A DNA stretch of 64,000 nt from Lineus longissimus (Eukaryota; Nemertea; Pilidiophora; Heteronemertea; Lineidae), in the NCBI RefSeq assembly GCF_910592395.1, contig NC_088324.1:8458953-8522952 (forward strand). Reading direction: 5' to 3'. The notes under the pieces are model-generated. The model did not search any database. It saw only the letters and a list, made by a program, of their open reading frames with translations, and was not told the DNA's origin. Within the stretch, counting starts at the first letter, position 1. Every line of letters begins with the position of its first letter. Both the position numbers and the translations under genes were made by a program. Shown here piece after piece: positions 39,801 to 53,700 of this stretch.

Positions 39801-41793
39801 GAAAAAACAGCCACCGCTAAAACTGCCAAAGATATCAACCTTAATCATCTGAATTCTTAGTAGCCTTCTTATAACATGAAAATCTCATCTGACGTCTTGT
39901 TGGCCCTGAACCTTACGAACTGAAGCATTCCTCATACTTGCTATCTAAGACTTGTCATAGGTAATTTATTTTCCTGTTGGCATTTACTCAAAACACGAAA
40001 ACTGTGGGCACAAAAACACAGATTTTTTCCTGTTTGCGTCATGTTTTACCTCTCGGGGAACGGATAGGGTTTGACAGTTACAGATGTAACGTTATTTAGG
40101 TTAGGGGGTTATAACGAGCTATATCGGCCTTGTTAATGTTAAACCCTGGTCACAGAGAGGGCACAGGGAGGGAAATGGGATCCGAAGGGGGTCTATGTAA
40201 CCTTTCCAATCCCAAACCAATCCAATTGAAATTTATAAGGCAATCAAATCCAGCAATGTAGAACTGTTTGATAGCGCCCTCTGGCTTGAGTAGTGCTACT
40301 CGAACAGGGTAGTCTTTCATATATTTTGGTGGGGTTATGTCATGGGCATATTTTGGGCTGAAAAGGGCGCATGGCCCACCTCAGTACAGTGTCAGTGATA
40401 CAAAAAATGTCACAAGCAAATACTGTCACTATATCTTTCTAGCCATAACGTCGTTTCTCAGTCATAGTCATCATTATGTTTCAGAGGCAATGATAATAAT
40501 AAATGGTGTTTCTTCAAAAGCAGAGTTCTCCACTTTGTTTTTTTATCAAGGCGCATCATCCGGACAAATTTGTTTTCTCCGTTTTAGCACATTGACAATA
40601 TTTACTATCCAAATTTATTCTTGGTGTTGGTAATGGTTTTACTGTCAGAGCAACCAGGTAGATTTCGCAGCCAACCTGAACAAAAATAAAAATAATTATG
40701 AACTTGCATCATCATATTGTTTGTAACAGCAGCTGGCCAGAGAAATTTGTGGTGGACAGAGGTACTTCTAAGTACCGATGGGAGGGCACACTTGAACACA
40801 ACTCTTTTGCTTGGAAAGTTCCGCCATAGAAGTGACAATTTGTTGGATTGATTGGAGAATATTGAGACCAACAAGGAGAAGTAATCTTTATTTTAAAGTC
40901 TGTTTATGTCTTCTCTTTACAGATGAACTTGATGACCTTGCTGCGAAGTCTGTGTCGTGGAGAGAGCAGCATGTGTAAACTTGACATCGTCAACCTCACT
41001 GCCATGCTAAAAGCGGCAAAGGTGCCTCCTAATATCAAAGCGGGTAAGTGGTTGAGATCAGGGGTGTTAACCGATTTATAGGTGCTAGGTGGTCATTCAG
41101 ATAATACAGAACTAAGAGCAACAAGGGTGAACTTGAGATTTTTGCATTGACTGCCATGCTCAAGAGGCCAAGGTTGCTCTCAATATCAAAGCGGGTATAA
41201 GTGATTGACATAAGGGGTATAAACAGATTTATAGGTGCTATGAATAGAACTTGGAACGACTTGACTTTGTCACACTGACCACCATGCTTAAAGCGACAAA
41301 GGTTCATCCTATCAGCGCAGGTAAGGGGGTCAACATTGATGCAAATGTTGTCATGACTTCAAAAATCTTTGACATGCTCCAGTATGCTTCCCTCAGTGGA
41401 ATATTTCATCACAAAAAAATTTTAATTTTCTCCAGATGACGAGAACAAAGACGCAAAGGAGACCAAGCGTCCAGGGTTCGTGAGCAGTGACATCTTCTCC
41501 CAACTGACGTCTGTCTTCGACGAGACGCCCTACATGACCCGCACCAAACCCGACACGTCCATCCCGGCCCTCAACGCGGAACAGCTCGACTCGTCAATCC
41601 TCGTGTCTGATGCGTCGGTGATCGCGACGAGGAATATCCAGACGCTCCAGCAGTTGAACGGGCGCGAAATCTTGATTGAGTTGTGCGTCGGACTGCCGTA
41701 TCTGACGCGTTATATCATAGCCTATCAGGATGCGCTTGCGGGATGCCACAAGTACCTAATGACGGTCAACGAGGCGATTTCAGTGCGAACGAG
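30816..41793 (+). CDS. UBR4: UBR4 exons 1-6 (residues 1-278)
   Basis: Exons: 30816-30934, 31531-31628, 31903-32006, 32526-32561 (36 nt, [12 protein letters not shown]), 40923-41043, 41436-41793. The N-terminus is much shorter than the Ala/Pro-rich human one, then [12 protein letters not shown] and [16 protein letters not shown] align well. Exon 6 carries [15 protein letters not shown] and [13 protein letters not shown]. The 36-nt exon is in phase 0 at both ends and could be skipped. The 8.4-kb intron 32562-40922 is the largest of the gene in this window. Confidence 0.92.
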
Positions 41794-44700
41794 GTATGCA
41801 GTAATATCGTCAATTAGCAAAGAATAATCATACTACTGCATCGTATGATGACTCTGCGACTAAATCTGAACTCAAAAATATTCATGCACAAGTGTGATCG
41901 GATACAAACCCTGGACATTTTGTCCGACGCCATTTTCCCGTAATGGGCTGTTTATGATGCACACAGGAATACTTGTGTAAGAGGAGTATTCCAAAGGCCG
42001 ATGAATGTCAACAAAAGTTGACTTTGGTAAACACTTTTTGTAAAACTAAATTATTTACTGATTTATTACATTTTCTTCTAGTTTCCAATCACTGGTAAAC
42101 GACATCAACATAATCTGGCAAGTCTTCTCGCTGCCGATTCTCGAACCTCTCAACACGGAACGTTTGGAAAAGATCGTTCTCGTTGCGATGAGTTGCCTGT
42201 TTGCTGCGATCACTGCTGCTGCGTGTAGCGCCATCTTGGCGATCGCTAGCGGTATGCAGATGAAGGGTACCGGCATTGCTAAGGATGACGAACTGGATGG
42301 ATTTGCTGCGATGATTGTGCAGAAATCGGTAAGTTTTGCTTACTGGCGAAATGGCTAAAATTGGCTTGTTAAGGAGGAACTTAACAAGTACCTGTAATTC
42401 TCTCTTCTGCTAGCTCTCTCTCTCTCTGTGTTCTCTTTTGTTCTGACTCTTAACAACTTTACTGTTATGGCTGGATAGTTCTGTCAGGTGTGTAAATATA
42501 AACGCTTCGACTGACCAAAATATCCATCTCATGACGTAAAGATACAATGCATGGCATAACAACACCATTGCTGCAAATGAGGCATTGGAAAGCTGCTGCA
42601 AACCTTAGTCCAAATATTTAGGAACATCCCATAGTGTAATGGTTAGAACACTTATTTGGACAGAAGTTAGTAACCAGTGTACCAATTCTTTGCCATTTCA
42701 GCTGGAAGCATTCAAATTTGTGACGACAGCCATCAGATCTTCCACTCGAGCTGGAGGACATGTGAGTATTGGTTTCCCTTACTGAAATGTCCACAAACAG
42801 TTTCTTCAAACAGTTCTGATAAGTTCAAAATGATCAAATAGACAGCCCCCCATGATATCTGTATAAAGGTCTGATTTCACAACAGCGGGAAACATAATCT
42901 GCCCGTATTTTAAATCAGTGTGTTCCTTTCTGGATATCTTGCAGACCAGGGCCGATCACTTGTCATCTATCGGCTTTATGATCAGAGTTTTCAATCTCCT
43001 AGATGAAGTGCATTTCCCTTCTAAAGAGCTCTGTCTTCCCAGGAATTTCTGGTTTCGAAGCACCAGTGCTTTGCCTTTGCACCACCGCAGTTGGAAGAAA
43101 CATCCCCTTGAGGAGAAGGGAGGGTGGAAGCTTGACTGCCAGGCCTATATCCATGGGGCATTGGAGCATTGGTCCATTGCTTGTCGCATATTTTGATATC
43201 ACAACTTAACTTTAGACTCTACAACTCCACTGATTCCTCTTTTCAGAATGTCCAGAACCTGCACATGCTGGGAGCCTGGGCTCTGTTGACTGGCCTTCAG
43301 CACATCCTGAGTCTGACTCCGGCCAATATTGTCGAGAAGACGGGCGCAAAGTCGGTCAGTAAAGATGGCATGCCAAAGGTCAAAGAGAGTCCAATACGGC
43401 CGGGATCGGGGAAAGATTCGTTACCTCGGCCTGGGTCAGGAAAGGGGTAAGTTTATGTGAAAAATAATTTTGTTTATAGGATAAGTTTATGTCAGAAAAT
43501 ATTTGTATATAAGTCATAGGAGGTTATCTGGGCTGGAGTCAGTGATATTAGAGATTGTGTCATTGCTTTAATTCAAATCCCTTTCAATTTGTCCGAGATT
43601 TTGCTCAACTTCAAGTCGTCATTATTTTTTGAATCTATTTCAGTGCCATGGGCTTCGGCTCCTTGTGCTGCGCCCTCGCTAGTCAAGCCAACACGATTCT
43701 TACCCTCCTGTTAGAGGACCTTCAAATAGAGGGCGTCACCTCACAGATTTCCTCCCCGACCATATTCGAGGCGGACCTGAGAATCACCGGTGAATACACC
43801 GCGTGGCAACGAGTGAAAAAGCTCATCAACAGCTGCAGGCTTACAAGTCTTCTTCTGAATTTGATGATTGTCTCTTTCCGCAAGGTGAGTTCCCACCCTC
43901 CATTATTTGCCCGGTTGTTTAAAACAACTTTTGTCACAAATGTTTGCGTTAACATCAATTGTGTTAAGTCTACTAGACTTAACTTAAGGAGATAACGTCA
44001 AGTTGAGTTAACGCCTAAGTTAGTGGCAAAACCTATCCACACAACAAGGCCCAGGCCTGCATTTTCAACCTATATGTAGCCAGATGTAATTTACACGTCT
44101 CTACACTGCAAGTGTAAGCTTTGAAAGGAAAGTTCTGTAGTTTTTTCAGAGAATTCTGTTGCTTGTTTCTTTCCTTGGGAAGGACTCAAAACGAATTCTT
44201 TGGCCAGGGGGATATGCTGGAGTGGACCTTGTGCCAGAAGTTAATACTTACGGCATTAATGCTTGCAATTTCAGGGTGCGACCCTAAAGAAGCAGATTTC
44301 CGTTCATCTGTCCAAGGATGCAGCCGACAGTACCAGCGGTAGTACGTCCGATTCAAATACTTACTACGAAGATGACTTCAGTAGCTCGGAAGGTACCACA
44401 GACGAGGACGGTAGGTTGAATGCTCGTTCTGCTACATCAAAAATTACGAAATTTATTAAAGTATGGGTAGTTGAGGTGTTTGTGTCAAGAGAAGAAGTAA
44501 GGTGTGTATGATGTTTCAACTGTCCAGGAATACAGCAGACGGTACCAGAGGTAGTACGTACAATTCGAGTAAAATACATACACCTGATTGTGGCCGAAGA
44601 ACTCAAGGGGCTGCTGGAGCCAAATCTAACATCCCGGTGTAGCGGACTGGGTCAGAGTATTCTCTGAGGGTGCATCACACATGGACTTCATGTGGGAACA

Positions 44701-47700
44701 GCAGCTTTTCTATGTGTGGTCCGAGACTGTGGTATGCTTTTTCATGTTCGTTGCGAACAGGGACAGACATTGAGAAATTCCAGGCAGACTAGAAGACGAT
44801 TTCCATCCCGACGGGTCTATGGAGTGGTGGCACCTTGAGCCTGGTATTCCACGGAAAGGCTCCATAGAAATATGTGTTTTATGTTTATGTTGACCTGTCT
44901 TACAATCAGTTTTGACATCATTTACAGAAGACGATGATTCTGAACCTATCCTTGGCCACTGGTTTGAGGAGACGTTAGCACCAGCAGGGGACATAATGAG
45001 TGAGGTACCCCCACCCCCAGCCCCGCCAGATCTGGAGCCCTCGGCAGATGAGAAGGACTCGCAACCGGCTGAAATCATTGGCAAGAAGGAACCTGATGGG
45101 GTAAGAAACCTTGGTTCAATTCCTCATCTCCGCACCGCGCGTTGGAAATTCATTGATCTGCACAAAATGGTCCTTTAAGTACATTTTGACTCATTTGACA
45201 AAAATTCTTTGGAATAATCCGTATCATTATGATGATCATTGATATTTTATTCATTATCAATTTTCTTCTCCAGTACATCAGTCTGGCCACAGAGGTGCTT
45301 AAGTTCCTCAACACACATTTCGTGGAGACGACAAATGGAGACGTTCGTGATTACATCTGCACAAGCGTCAATGAGCAAAACATGGCATCCCTTGCAGCCG
45401 TCATTAAGGACGTGGACCGGGATTATTACAAGGCTCATCTGGGTAGGTATTGGGGCGGGGTATCATTTATTGATGTGATTGATGGGGTGCCACCCCTATG
45501 TGGTGCTGGATGTAAAGGTTTTGTCAAGTTATGTAAGCGAAAAGTCGAGTTCCAGCACAATTTAGGCAGCTATACTGTTCTGCCGTCACTCATCGGAGAT
45601 ATGCCAACTTAAAACCGTGCTCCTGGACATTATTTGATACTAAGAAAGATAGATATTTGTATTGATACAGCAGTTGGTAATAAGCACTCTTTCTTGAGTC
45701 TGGTTGAAATGTTGACCAGCCAGGGTGGTGGAATCAGTTCAGAATCATAGAGATTCAAAAGGGAGGAAGATCATTTTGTAAGTCTCATTTGGTCTTAATA
45801 GTATCATTTCCGAGTTCAGAATTATTTGAAACCCATCCCACAGCCAAGGATTTCCAGAATAATGTTCAAATGTGTTGCTAATAATCATTATCTAATATAT
45901 TTTAGGATCCAAATTTGAGGAGTTCTCCGTTGCACTGGTCCGTTTCAACCACTGCCTGATCTCCTCGAACATTCTGACCGACAAACTCCAGGACTGTCTC
46001 CTGACTCACCTCGGCGTCTGCCCCGCCTCTGACGATGCCTGGCCTACCTCGGTCGGGACACGCACCCTCGGCGTCTTGGCCGAAGTCCTGCTTCTCCGTC
46101 AGCAGCGGGAGAGGTTGTCGGGAACGATCAAGAAACAGAGTGATGTCGCCATCTTGAAAATCTGGGCGAGGTTCTTGCTGACGATGAAGACCCTGGTGTT
46201 GAATTTCGAGAACAATACGGAGGAATTTGATGGTAAGAATTTCAGAGATGAGTCAACTTTGCAACCATCAGGAAGATCGAAACTGAACAAAAATGTGGAA
46301 AATTCTAATCAGGGCTCTTTTAATGTCCTTTGACTGTAACATGTGCATCATGCTCAGTTTGGTTCGAAGGAGCTTGCTCCCCGTAGTATGTCTGGACCCC
46401 CAGTAAATGGGTTGTTATTGGGTGTTGGCTTGGCATAATGCAAAAGTGAATCTCCAAAGTCAATATTCGTGCTGGTTACCTTCATGGTTGTGGGTGTGAT
46501 TTTCGGTCAGACCACACCTTCATGTGAGAGGTAGGCAGCAACCTCTGACCGTGTCAGCTTCCTTGAATATTTTTGTGTTTTTCAGATGTGAATGTTGAGC
46601 ACATGCAGCTGCTTGTGTTCCTGTTCCATAGCATGGACCTAATGTGTAAGAAGAACGTGTTCATGCAGATCGGGCAGACACTTGTGGCCATCTACACTTC
46701 CATCTCAAAAAGGTAAGGATTCAACTGGCACCTTGTATCATGGTTGCTATGAGAACATGTTAGAAATGCCTATCAAAAATCAACTGGAATTGGGGGCTTT
46801 GAACCCACGACCACCTGATTATGAGAAAGAATCTCATCCAATCTGCTTACAGAGCCAGCAAATGACATCACATTGGCCACATTTCAATACCATGTGACAT
46901 TGTATGCTACAAAAGGTGAATGACACAAAAAGAGTTCTGGAACACAAAATTGACGTTAAATGATAGTGTGGATCCTGCGTGATTGGGATTGATTCGAATC
47001 TTCCCATCAGACTGGTGGTGCACTCCTTGAAACATGATGTCATGGCTATGTGGCATAAGACTGCTCTTTGTATCACTTGATTCTCCAGAAAGTGCAAAGC
47101 ATCGGTTGATTGTCAGTTGTTCTCTTCATTTCCAGTAAACTTGATGGTATGGTGCCCCTACCCCTGTCGAGGATCCTCTTGCTGTTTGACTACATGGTCC
47201 ACTACCTGTACGACCCACCCAAGCCGCTCATAGAACAGGTCAGTAGATTCACATCTTTATGCCCCAAACCTCCAAGAGGAGGGGGCTTTATTTTATCATG
47301 ATTCCCGATACCATATTGATTCTGGTTGCAGTGTCAGTCTGTCCGTCTGTTGGCAAAGAAGTTTGTCAAATATTTCATAACATGGCTCCTGTATGAGCTA
47401 GATCAAATCCTACCCCATGTTTGTGGACCCTGGCATTAAACCAAATGACATGCCTGTTTGTGCTGTTTGGCAATTCAATGGACTAATAGATTTGTATGTT
47501 GTGTTCTGTATGCCCAACCACCTCTTGAGAACCTCAGGCTTCTCGCAGTGTGTTTCAAAGTGTTTTCTTCTGTTCTAGGTACAGTATAACTTGTTTGGAT
47601 TCAGTGCCAAGAGTCAGTCGCCTGGTGAAGCCAAGGAGAGCGTTATACCCAAGACGCACTTCAGCTGCAGGGAGGTGGAAGAGAGCTACAGGAAACACTC

Positions 47701-50700
47701 GACCGGACATAAAGGTATGATCAGAAACATGTTGACCAGTGTCATTATCATGTATCACTAGATGTTGTGGTAGTGCAACTAAAACACCTGGCAAGAGAGA
47801 AGTGGGAGGCCTTAGAAGCAACACCTTCCTAGACATGGAAAGAAGAGAGGTGACCACTATCTTTCATTTTGGGACAGGCCATTGCAGACTCGAAGCCCAC
47901 CTCGAGAGTATGAATATGGCCGAGTCCAGAAGGTGCCAGTGCAGCTCATCAGGTTAGACACCAGAGAATGAGCTCCAGAACTGCCCACTCTGGGACACTG
48001 AGAAACTGGCCACACGGCCGAATGTTGCATCAGTGGAGATCAAGCTCTACGTGGGATAGGTGGCATGCAAACATTTTCAAATTTACAGTATGTGGCGTGT
48101 AACAAGGCAATATGATGCAAAGAATCAGGAAACTTGCATTATTTTCAACGACATTTTTCAGATGGAGAGATGAGACCACGATTCTACAACCTCAGCCCAG
48201 CTGAGTACAAGAATCAGGACATCCCGAAGATAGACGGTTTGGCCTGCACGTTCATTCTGAGCAACGCCGAGTCGCTCAACTATAACGTCCTGTATAATGC
48301 GCTCATCGCCATGCAGGGGGCCGGGGCGGACCTGGAGAAAATCCCTGAGGGAAAAGTCAGCCAACTGGTGAGTTATGAAGTGATTCTTCCTATCATGCAA
48401 CCATGTGGCCTTTGGGGTGATCCTGTACAGTTGACTAGGTGGCGATAGAGTTGCCTACCCTTTGCGAGGCGGATAAGGTTTCCGATCCTTTTTGGCTGAC
48501 CTCTTCCTTCATTGCCTCCTACTCTGTCCTGCAGGATGGTGTTTGCTAGGTTTCTCTTGGCTCTTGTCTCATGGCCAAACCACCTCAGTTTCCTCTACTT
48601 AGCCACAGTCAGTAGGCTGACGTGGCCTCCAATTAATGCGTTGACTTCTTCTGCAGGATGCTTGTAGTATTCACTACCACTACCTGATCTGCTGGCGCCT
48701 GCTAGCCAGCCTGCCGCCCTCGGTCGAGTACGTCCAGTCCCTCGAGTCCAGCCCAGCAGTCGACAGCGACCTGCACCTTCTTCACACCCTGAAGTGGGGC
48801 GCACGGCTCGGCAACAAGACGTTCTCTGCGTGGGTCAAGGACTGGCTGGTCAAGCAGAGTATGCAGTTCCACAAGGCGGATAACCTTGTCGTCAACGCGT
48901 CAAAGTCTGTCGACAGTGTCAAGTATAACATACAGATGGCGCTCAGGTTTATAAAGAACCAGGTAAGCTTTTAATGCCGAGAAGGAATGCCTGTCATGCA
49001 GAGTACTCATCCATGTGATAGGCCTAGACTTGCCCTGTTTACCATGCATAGGCTTACAATAGGTCATACATTCCTACTATAAACCACAGGACTAACTGAT
49101 ATTTTTTCGTTGTCTATTGTTCCATACTCTTAGAATGTCCTTGTTGATGCTATGCGCTGAATTCAATATTCAAAACATTCCAAGGTGGCCTTTTATAACT
49201 GAGAGATGGTATCGTGTTAAAGTTTGTAAAGTCATTAACATATGAGCTGTTTATTTGGCATTGCTGGCATTTCAGATGTCAGAAGGGTGTATATCAAAAG
49301 AAAATGTTGTGTTAATTACCTTTCAGCCAAATATTTGCACGATTTCGACAAGCGACATCCTCACTAGTCAGCAACTGCCTGGTTTCTCCTCTCTTCTCCT
49401 CTTGGACTCGATCGTCGCCAAAGTCCAAGTTGGATTGGACGAGATGTTCACCAAGGCGGTGACGGACGTGGACCCACACAAGGCAATGGAGATTGCAAAG
49501 GATATGATCCCACCTGTTCAGGCCCTGATCAAGGCCTATTACGTCTACATAAGGTACGAATTGGTCCCTAATCATCATCCGTAGAACCCGAAGCTCCAAA
49601 CTTACTGGACTGAATCAGCTTTGCCGTGACCCTTAAGGTCAGAGTCCAGCTCCGTGACGGCAGTTCACCATCGGAGTTTCGCCACTTCTACAGGCTTTTT
49701 GGTCAGTTACCATCGCCAAGTCTATAACTCACATCAAATTTAATCCAACGCCTGTAAGAGCCGCACAGTTTCCCGCTTTCGCTGCAGTAGTGGACATTTG
49801 CCTCTAGTTCCAGTTGTCATCTAACGTTGAAAAGCTTATTGCTTTTCCAGGTCGGCCCTTCTGTTCAACCTCAAGGAACTCCCAGGTCCTGAAGCGTTGA
49901 AAGTCAGCGGGGCAGTGCTTGCGCTCGGGTCCAGTCGCAGCTCAAAGGTCTCCGTCCTCGGGATGGAAATCATGGGATGGCTGCCGAACTATCTCTGCAA
50001 CGCTGTGGAGAAGTGGCAGAGCAGTTCGATCAACGAGTTCCCAGCAGTCGGAGCGTGGCGGAATGCGTTCTCCAACGATATCATCCCAGCGGAGAGTTAC
50101 ATCGATGCGGTCCAGTCGGCGCATCTTGCCGCGTTGTCGAACCAGCCGTCGCATTGCATGCTGGGATCTATGAAGCATACACTACATGCACTCGTACGGT
50201 TCTACAGTGACCTGAATGTGTAAGTACTTGTAGTTTGTTTTCACATGAAAGTTTTTGAAAAATTCTCATTCAAACTTTCGTTTCTTTCCTTTGGTTTCCT
50301 TTGAACAAGACTAGATGCTGCAGAAACTTTGACTTGATGTGCAGTTGCTCAGATACCCTTAGTCCAGATACTCTTATTTGCCGTTTGGTTTAGAAAAGTG
50401 TTTTTTTATCCTTCTGGGGTATTCCTGGAGGGCCACCTTGTGGTGCACAGGTTATTATGGTGTTGTACTCAGATTCGAAGCATCTGGTCACAACAATCTC
50501 CTACCTGTTACCAACTTTACAGAGCCCTTAGTTACAGCTGTAAGCACTTTCGCACCCCCTCGGGTCAGGATAGGAACACCACATTTATGTTTTTATTTGT
50601 CTCCTTTTCAGATGGTGTCCTGACGCCTCGTCGTCTGACGCGATGGTCGACACACTCTTCCCTCTCATCCATGACGCAACAACAGAATATCTGGCGGACT

Positions 50701-53700
50701 TTGTAAGTATACTATCTTAGCGAGAAGTCAACTGGGCCTTTGAATTCCTTTTCTCCAGCGGGTATTGCGAGTATCAAAGAAATATCAGCAACATCTTCTT
50801 GTAGACGGAAAATATGTCAGTAAAACAAGCCTTCCTTTGATAAAAAGGGAAGGAACTAAAAAGAAGCCTCGCACCTGGGAGTTAGCCAGAAAGAATGCAG
50901 CCAGCAGACTGAACAGTCTAAACTAGTGGAAGTCCTATGTGCCACCTTGGGCACCAGAAGGCACCTTATGATAAGTCAAAGTTTAAGTGGAACGCAGGAT
51001 CACTCTCATGATGTTATTGGCAGCACAAACCTAAATCTTGACCTCTGCCCATACTGATAATCCCCTGCTTAGAGCTATTTTAGAAATGTGTTTTTGGCAT
51101 TTTCCAGGTCACCCTGACTCTTGAGCGAGTGCTGGGACCCATGGATGGCGATGACTTCACGCAGAAGGTGTTCGAGTATGTACTGGAGAGATGTCAGGAC
51201 TTGCTGATCAACCATTCTGCCACAAAATGGTAAGTCTCGGGACCCACTGTGGCTCTTCTAAGCCTTTCGTGACAGAAAGATGTTCAAACATCTCTAGCTT
51301 CATAGCCTAGTGGTTGACACTGCTGGCTACCACACAATTGGGCCCGGGTTAGATCCTGGGGACAGTCTTCTCCTGGAGGAAGCTCATGCCTAGTGATTAA
51401 CACTGCTGGCTACCACACAATTGGGCCCGGGTTAGATCCTGGGGACAGTCTTCTCCTGGAGGAAGCTCATGCCTAGTGATTAACACTGCTGGCTACCACA
51501 CAATTGGGCCCGGGTTAGATCCTGGGGACAATCTTCTCCTGGAGGAAGCTCATGCCTAGTGATTAACACTGCTGGCTACCACACAATAGGGCCCAGGTTA
51601 GATCCTGGGGACAGTCTTCTCCTGGAGGAGGTTCATGCCTTGTGGTTAACACTGCTGGCTACCACACAATTGGGCCCGGGTTTGCTGCCAGGGAGTACCC
51701 AGGATTGTTTGTCTGGATAAACCGCCTTGGATTTCAAGGAACTAAAATTCCTTGTTCTTTATAACAGCACGTACAAGATTCTTGACTGCCAGGTGCTTAG
51801 GTAAGTGCTCAACTGTCATGCTACTAATCTTGCTAATAGACAAAATGACAAGTAGTATTCTTGATAATGCATGACTGTTCTCGGTTGCAGCTCTTTTGAT
51901 GAGAGAATCTTCCATGACGTTCTCAAGTTCATGGAGAACCATCTTGAGAAACCACCAGCAAAGAAAGCTTTCGAGAAAGTTTTCACCAGGTCCGGATCCC
52001 TGACGAGCATCTTGCTATCGACAGCCAACGAGAACTTGTCTCCGACATATGGAACCAAGGTCCTCAAGTTCTTCAATAAGCTGTTCCAACTTGGTGAGTA
52101 ACTTGGGATTTTTTCCATGTTGCCTTGAAGCAGTAACCCGTTGGGAAATGGTCCCTGTTTTGCAAGTTGTTGCCAATTTGGGGGCGTTTTGCCCTTCACA
52201 CCTACAGTATCGACTGCGCCTTCATGTCTCAGTCATGTCGGCCGTGGATTGATTAACGTCTTACGCATAAATCGAGTAGAGTCTTTTCTAAAGATAAGTT
52301 TGACTCTGATCAGGTTTCAGCATTTTCTTCTGTTTCATTAATACCCTCCTCAATTTTCAGCAGAGAAGAGTCCGTTGGACAAGAGCTACAAGGCCTTATG
52401 CTCCTCCCTGATCAAGCTGGCGAAAGTGGAACCAAGTGCCCTGCAGAACTGGCTCAGCAAGATGATCATGGGACCGCAACAGGTATCAACTGAAGTAAAT
52501 TGCTTTGACTTTCTCATCATGTCCTGCAGTCATGCGGCCATTGGGGCGACCCTAATCTATTAACGATGCGTCACTGTACGGTTCTGTCCTGGGTGAGGCA
52601 GATCAGGTCACTGGTCCTTCTTCCAGTCCAGGACTTCACGTCGTCCACACAAATTCTCTTTTGAGAGCCGCACCGTCGGTTAACCTCCACTGGGCCCTGC
52701 AAGATGTATCTAATTTATTGTGTGCTCCCAATATTTACTTGCCAAAAGATTAGAGGACTTCAAAGATATTTGAAATTTACCTTGGATGACTCGGCATAAT
52801 TTGTACAAAAACATGGATGCCGATGATGACCCTTTTGAACTCTGTGTGTTTCAGCAGTCTCTCGAAGACGGAGGCAAAAACCAAGAGAACCGTCTGCTTC
52901 TCCAGAGCCTGACGACATACATCGTGAAAGAAAACAGCCACGTCGGCGAAGAGGTCTCCAAGACGATCCTCTACGCCCTCATCCCGATGGGTTCACAGCT
53001 TCTTTCCCCGGCCACCGAGGGTATCGGCTTCTCCGAGCTCATGGTTGTCATGGCAACGCTAGCGGGAGCTGGATCCGGCTCCGGACATCCGGCGCTGTTC
53101 AAGGCTGCAACATGTTGGTTGGAACTTTGGTGAGTTTGGTCGGCTGGATTTTTGGATGACTCCTCGATTTTTCAGGCAATGATCATCTTTTCAAACATGG
53201 CAAACTTTCTCCTGCATTTGTTTTGCTTTTTTGACTCCTCAGATATTATATGTGCGCACGGGATCTTCAGACTGTCTTGGCTGAGGAAGCCCTGTATAGG
53301 AAACCTTGGTTTGCATTCAAAGGGCTGTGAAAAAGCTGAAATTCTGTCTCAAAACCTGTGCTAATTAAACTGGAAATAGACATATGAGCTGTGTAAATTT
53401 GGTCTAATCTTCTTCTTAAATGTCTCTTGATTTCTTTTCCAGCAAAACGTACTTGTCGCAGAAGAATGTTGTGGAGAAGATCCAAGAGAATGTCAGTGGA
53501 GGCAAGGTAATACTGGTAGGCGTCTGCTTGCCTATTTTGCATGTCCAGCCATGCAGGTTTTCTTCCAACTTCCAGTTGTTAATCATTTCAATGAATTAGC
53601 TTCGTTGGGGACCACTTGTACCTGGATAAATGTTGTTGCTGCTCTCAACAAAATAATAACATAAGTATCAGTGCCGCTGTAAACAAACTTGTGAATTTAT

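Larger units (their letters stand above)
32562..40922 (+). other. UBR4 8.4-kb intron with repeats and a possible orphan exon
   Basis: The intron contains two 'ctctctattaagg' copies, a 1-kb foldback element (35899-36927), a MITE-like copy, a minisatellite at 38140-38265, a candidate orphan exon at 38292-38537, a 68-bp tandem duplication near 38810-38940 and an antisense LINE 3' end. Outside these I see nothing coding. Confidence 0.6.
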
